This document shows, piece by piece, positions 60,322 to 64,000 of a stretch of 64,000 nt of DNA. The translations under genes were made by a program, and so were the position numbers. The notes beneath the pieces were generated by a model. That model did not search any database, was not told the DNA's origin, and saw nothing but the letters and a program-made list of their open reading frames with translations. Position 1 is the stretch's first letter. Each line of letters begins with the position of its first letter. The stretch is from assembly GCA_023630585.1 (NCBI GenBank), contig CM042546.1:11460310-11524309 (forward strand). The letters are read 5' to 3'. The stretch is from Cranoglanis bouderius. Its lineage: Eukaryota > Chordata > Actinopteri > Siluriformes > Cranoglanididae.

Positions 60322-61935
60322 CATTTTATAATTTAAAGAATTTTAGAACAAAAATAATATTTTTTTTAAACTATGGGGAAGTTCTGAAATCAAATAAATG
60401 CCAAATTAAAAAAAAAGATATGAATTGAAATGCTTTTTGAAAGATTGTACTTAATGCTATTGGGTTTAACAGTTTTGAAGCATAGTATCAAAATGAGGCT
60501 CCTCCACTTTGTTTATATTTTAAATCTAGTGTCCTGAAGGATTCTGTACTTTCTCCCTCCTGCGGAAACCATGCGAGGTTTAATGTAGGACCTACAGCAG
60601 AGGCTTTCCCTTTCACAGAAGAGTACACCGTTAGAAAGAAAAATCTACAACCCTGAAGCTTATTTAGTTTTTTCCCCTCTGGGGGAACCCTAAAGGTTCA
60701 GTGTAGTCCCCTGTTAGAGGGCTTTTCCTGGGGGGTTCCAAGAAGAACTGTTGCAGAAAATCAAGAACTTTAGCTATTCAGAGAATCCTTAAACTATGTA
60801 ACATATTAAAATATGTTGTATATATATTTTGGGACCATGATTAGATTAATAATTAATAATGATTGGTATTATTTTTTATTTTAATCAACAATTATGAACA
60901 TAATTCTAAATAATAACACTAATGAAAGTTGTAGTTAATGTACAGTGTATTTTACCACTTCGAAATTTTCAGTGCTTCTCAGCATATTTTGGAAAATGAC
61001 AATAAGGCGAAAAAAGCCCTATTCATATGGGATTAAAGGTACATGGGGTCCTGGGGTGATTTCCTATTCCTTATTTATGTCCAGTGATGTCCAAGCAAAA
61101 CCGAAACCCAAACACGCATGATTTTCTGGGTCTTTTTTTTGTTTTGTTTTTTTGGCGTTGGGGGGGGGGGGGGGGGTGTTCTCTGCGCCTTTAAGGCACG
61201 CACGCCCCCGCCTGCCCTCTCTCCTCCCTCCTCCCTCGTGCACGCGCCTTCCGCGCCCCCGCGTTGTTCAGCTTCAACATGAACATCAACATCATCATGA
61301 ACGTGTTCAGCACCAAAGATTCGATTAGCGACTTTAATTAACAAAACAGCAGCAGTGAAACCCTATTAGGAATAAAGTATAATCTTTCGGTAAGATTTAT
61401 GGTGCATCTTTGGGTTGTTGTCTTTTTTTTTTCTTTTACTATTATTTAATTGTTGAAAGTTGAGATGTGAAATTGAAAGTGCGCGGACGTTAGGCCTCGG
61501 TTCTTTGTAGCTTTTGTCCAGGATGAAATAAACGAACTCAAGTCACATAACAAGTGCACATTGCACACTTTTATTCACCAGTCCCGCACTAGAAACACGC
61601 TCATTCCGAGTTCACTTCCGCATCAGAAAGTTGGCGTCAGTCCTGCACTGAAGCTCTGCATGCTAACAATGCTAATCATGCTAACAACAACAACATCAAC
61701 AACCCTTTCCACTTTCAAAGGATTTAAAGAGTCACTCTGGACCTTCCACGTGCTGCAGGAGCCAGAACTGTAAATATACCGTATATCTGCACAGGACAAG
61801 GGCGTGCCTTCGATCTGCACACTTGTACAGAGTTAACCACTTAGCCAGCTAGCAGTGTTTAGCATTGGCACGATTGGGAAGTTCATGATTTAGATGCATC
61901 TCACGTATAATATTTCTACGGAAATAATCGACTAA
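59761..61935. other. cyrano-TMEM39B divergent spacer
   Basis: No gene is recognised. Contents: (AAT)n at 60013-60056; a short LINE-tail-like segment TTTATATAGCACTTTTCATA at about 60061; (GATA)n at 60256-60320; a run of about 17 G at 61160-61177; a GC-rich patch at 61195-61265. Confidence 0.5.
60256..60320. repeat. (GATA)n microsatellite
   Basis: Sixteen uninterrupted GATA units between cyrano and TMEM39B. Confidence 0.97.
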
Positions 61936-62634
61936 GTGACGTCGGTGTCGCGGTTTGCACGCGCACGAGACCGGGGCAGACCACGGTTATTGTTTGCAGT
62001 AAGTTTATCATCAGCAGCAGCAGAGGAACAGCGTGTCAGCAGGTTTGTTTTGGTGAACAGCAGCACATCATGTTCATGTTCTGTCTGAGGAATCACAAAA
62101 CTTGTAACAGTATATTCCCGTAAAAGGAAAAGCTCAGTCCTGGGCTTTGCATGATTAAAGAGTCGCCAGATGATGTCATAATCTGAATTTGAATATTCGT
62201 TCGGATCATTGTTGCATGTCGAAACACATTACCTGACTAAGGAAGGATTTCTGAAGAAGTCCAGGCCCCGTCCGCAGGCATACGGATATATTTCAAAACA
62301 TAGTATTCTATTTTAACTGGGTTTTTTGGGGGTGGGGTGGGGTGGGTGTGTGCACCGGGGGCATCTCGGTGCTAGTTATGTCGTAAACTATGTCGTTATT
62401 TGTACAAGTAAGGAATTTAAAAAATTGAGTATTGCAGCTTTAATGCAGTAATGCAGTTTAATTGCGTTTTTGTAATTATTTTAAAAATGATTGTGGACTT
62501 GTTGGTTTTTCGGTTTACCCTGGTGTGATGTTGTGTGCTGATGACGTCCTTCATCTTGGTCCAGCTCGCACCTGAGAGAGAGAGAGACAGAGAGAGACAG
62601 AGAGAGCGAGAGAGAGAAGGTTGGAGTGTGTGGA
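61936..62634 (+). promoter_or_regulatory. tmem39b: Candidate TMEM39B promoter, non-coding exon 1 and 5' UTR
   Basis: TGACGTC (CRE-like) at 61937-61943 is followed by GC-rich sequence and a strong donor TTTGCA|GTAAGT at 61999. A possible acceptor CTTGGTCCAG ends at about 62564, 70 bp upstream of the ATG. This would make a non-coding exon 1 and a 5' UTR rich in GAGAGA. Inferred from motifs only. Confidence 0.4.
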
Positions 62635-63129
62635 ATGGCAGGAGGAAGAAGAGGAGCGAGCCGGACGACGTACTGTCGTTCTCCGCTGGGCAACGAGACT
62701 GGCTCCGTCAACAACGGCAACCACTCCACCAGCTCGCCTGTGACAGGCGTGAGGTCACGGACGAGGTGAGATTCGTGTGTGTGATCGTCTAGTGTTACAT
62801 CCGCAAGCTAAATGTTTTCATATAACGTTAAATGTCTAACTTTTTAGCGTGGCTCATGAGTTCATAAGAGCGTGGTATAAAAATGGTGTGTGTGTATTTT
62901 GGTCAGCAGGAACAGTTCGGGAACGGGGATTGCAAGCCCCCCTCTCGCTACACAGACGGTGGTCCCTCTGAAGCACTGCAAGATCCCCGAGCTCTCCGTT
63001 GACCACAACGTGATGTTCGAGCTGCACCTCCTCTTCTGCCACCTCATCGCACTCTTTGTGCACTACGTCAACATCTACAAGACGGTGTGGTGGTACCCGC
63101 CCTCACACCCACCCTCACACACATCACTG
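62635..63129 (+). CDS. tmem39b: TMEM39B, 5' partial (coding exons 1 and 2)
   Basis: Multi-pass ER membrane protein of the TMEM39/SUSR2 family, related to secretory-pathway and collagen-export factors. Exon 62635-62765 encodes MAGGRRGASRTTYCRSPLGN and then a Ser/Asn-rich stretch to VRSRTR. Exon 62910-63129 gives NSSGTGIASPPLATQTVVPL, KHCKIPELSVDHNVMFELHL, LFCHLIALFVHYVNIYKTVW and WYPPSHPPSHTSL, containing the first membrane segment (about residues 72-95) and the highly conserved YKTVWWYP motif. SSGTG..SPPLATQTVVPL points to TMEM39B and not TMEM39A. The acceptor is the second of two adjacent AGs (CAGCAG|GAAC). The exon 2 donor is CTG|GTGAGT; the gene then runs off the right edge inside a minisatellite. 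Confidence 0.93.
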
Positions 63130-63177
63130 GTGAGTCTCTCGACCCTCAGGGAAAGGGGCAAGGCCTTAGGTCCTGTA

Positions 63178-64000
63178 AGGCCTATTGAAGGAGGAGGTGT
63201 GACCTCTGAGCTTGCCAGTCTCTTTGAAGGAGGAGGCATGGCCTCTGTGCTTGCCAGTCTCTTTGAAGGACGAGGCGTGGCCTCTGTGCTTGCCAGTTTC
63301 TTTGAAGGAGGAGGCGTGGCCTCTGTGCTTGCCAGTCTCTTTGAAGAAGGGGGTGTGGCCTTGGTGCTTGCCAGTCTCTTTGAAGGAGGAGGCGTGGCCT
63401 CTGTGCTTGCCAGTCTCTTCGAAGGAGGAGGCGTGGCCTCTTTGCTTGCAAATCTCTTTGAAGGAGGAGGTGTGGCCTCAGTGCTTGTCATTCTCAGTGA
63501 AGAAAAAGGCGTGGCCTCTGTGCTTGCCAGTCTCTTTGAAGGAAGAGGCGTGGCCTCGGTGCTTGCCAGTCTCTTTGAAGGAAGAGGCGTGGCCTCGGTG
63601 CTTGCCAGTCTCTTTGAAGGAAGAGGCGTGGCCTCGGTGCTTGCCAGTCTCTTTGAAGGAAGAGACGTGGCCCCTGTCAGTCCTAGTGAACGAGGAGGCA
63701 TGGCCTTGGTGCTTGTAAGTCTCAGTGACAAAAGAGGCGTGGCCTTTGTGCTTGCTGGTCACTATAAGGAGGAGGCATGGCCTCTGATTGTCAGTCCTAG
63801 TGAAGGAGGAGGTGTGGCCTCGGTGTTTGTCAGAGACAATGAAGGTGGAGGCATGGCCTCTTTGCTTGTCACACTCAGTGAAGGTGGAGGCGTGGCCTCT
63901 TTGCTTGTCACACTCAGTGAAGGTGGAGGCGTGGCCTCTTTGCTTGTCACACTCAGTAAAGGAGGAGGCGGGGCTCTTTGTTGTCACTCTTGTAATGGAG
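63178..64000. repeat. Minisatellite, unit about 39 bp, TMEM39B intron 2
   Basis: Some 20 units of the type GAGGCGTGGCCTCTGTGCTT then GCCAGTCTCTTTGAAGGAG, continuing past the window edge. There are two sub-types: CCAGTCTCTTTGAAGGA on the left and GTCACACTCAGTGAAGG on the right. Unit length is a multiple of three for long stretches, which creates long but meaningless open frames on both strands. Confidence 0.95.

Noticed and set aside
63212..63950. Long open frames with repeating peptides (PVSLKEEAWPLCL, STEATPLPSKRLA and others)
   Set aside because: They appear on both strands in several frames and follow the 39-bp repeat unit, a multiple of three. They lie in an intron of TMEM39B.

Overview
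The window is vertebrate nuclear DNA, almost certainly from a teleost fish. It has intron-rich genes whose exons join in frame with GT-AG (and one clear GC-AG) introns, abundant CA, GA and TA microsatellites, Tc1/mariner elements and a tRNA-derived SINE with the tail usual in teleost genomes. The repeat flavour suggests an ostariophysan such as a catfish, but that is only an impression. There is no bacterial or viral content.

Layout, left to right: (1) 1233-15830, minus strand, TRIP11 (GMAP-210), 19 coding exons with the last exons beyond the left edge. (2) 18016-24801, minus strand, GOLGA5 (golgin-84), complete in 12 coding exons. (3) 27164-37152, minus strand, RTF1, complete in 18 coding exons. 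(4) 38349-40189, plus strand, NDUFAF1, complete in four exons. (5) 41575-43709, minus strand, OIP5 (Mis18-beta), complete in five exons. (6) 44220-50521, plus strand, NUSAP1, complete in 12 exons, sharing a divergent promoter with OIP5. (7) 50781-52620, a decayed patchwork of duplicated NDUFAF1 and OIP5 pieces. (8) about 53040-59680, minus strand, a spliced long non-coding RNA that I identify as cyrano (OIP5-AS1) from its near-perfect miR-7 pairing site. (9) from 62635, plus strand, the first two coding exons of TMEM39B, running off the right edge into an intronic minisatellite.

Functional groupings: TRIP11 and GOLGA5 are both golgins that tether vesicles at the Golgi. OIP5 (CENP-A loading) and NUSAP1 (spindle microtubules) are mitotic genes sharing one promoter. 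RTF1 is a Paf1-complex transcription factor, and NDUFAF1 assembles respiratory complex I. From memory of the human map, the window joins blocks found at 14q32 (TRIP11, GOLGA5), 15q15 (RTF1, NDUFAF1, OIP5, NUSAP1, OIP5-AS1) and 1p35 (TMEM39B). Relative to human, the OIP5-NUSAP1 pair is inverted, and a broken NDUFAF1 copy sits beside the NUSAP1 3' end, where the intact gene lies in human. This possible rearrangement scar is the most unusual structure here.

Mobile DNA includes one nearly intact Tc1-like transposon (45198-46709), a Tc1-type deletion derivative (about 16617-17153), a SINE nested in a Tc1 fragment (40528-40700), a roughly 470-bp dispersed repeat in several copies, and several minisatellites, two of which share a core motif. 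Exon boundaries were set by hand from splice consensus and reading-frame continuity; UTR ends are approximate.
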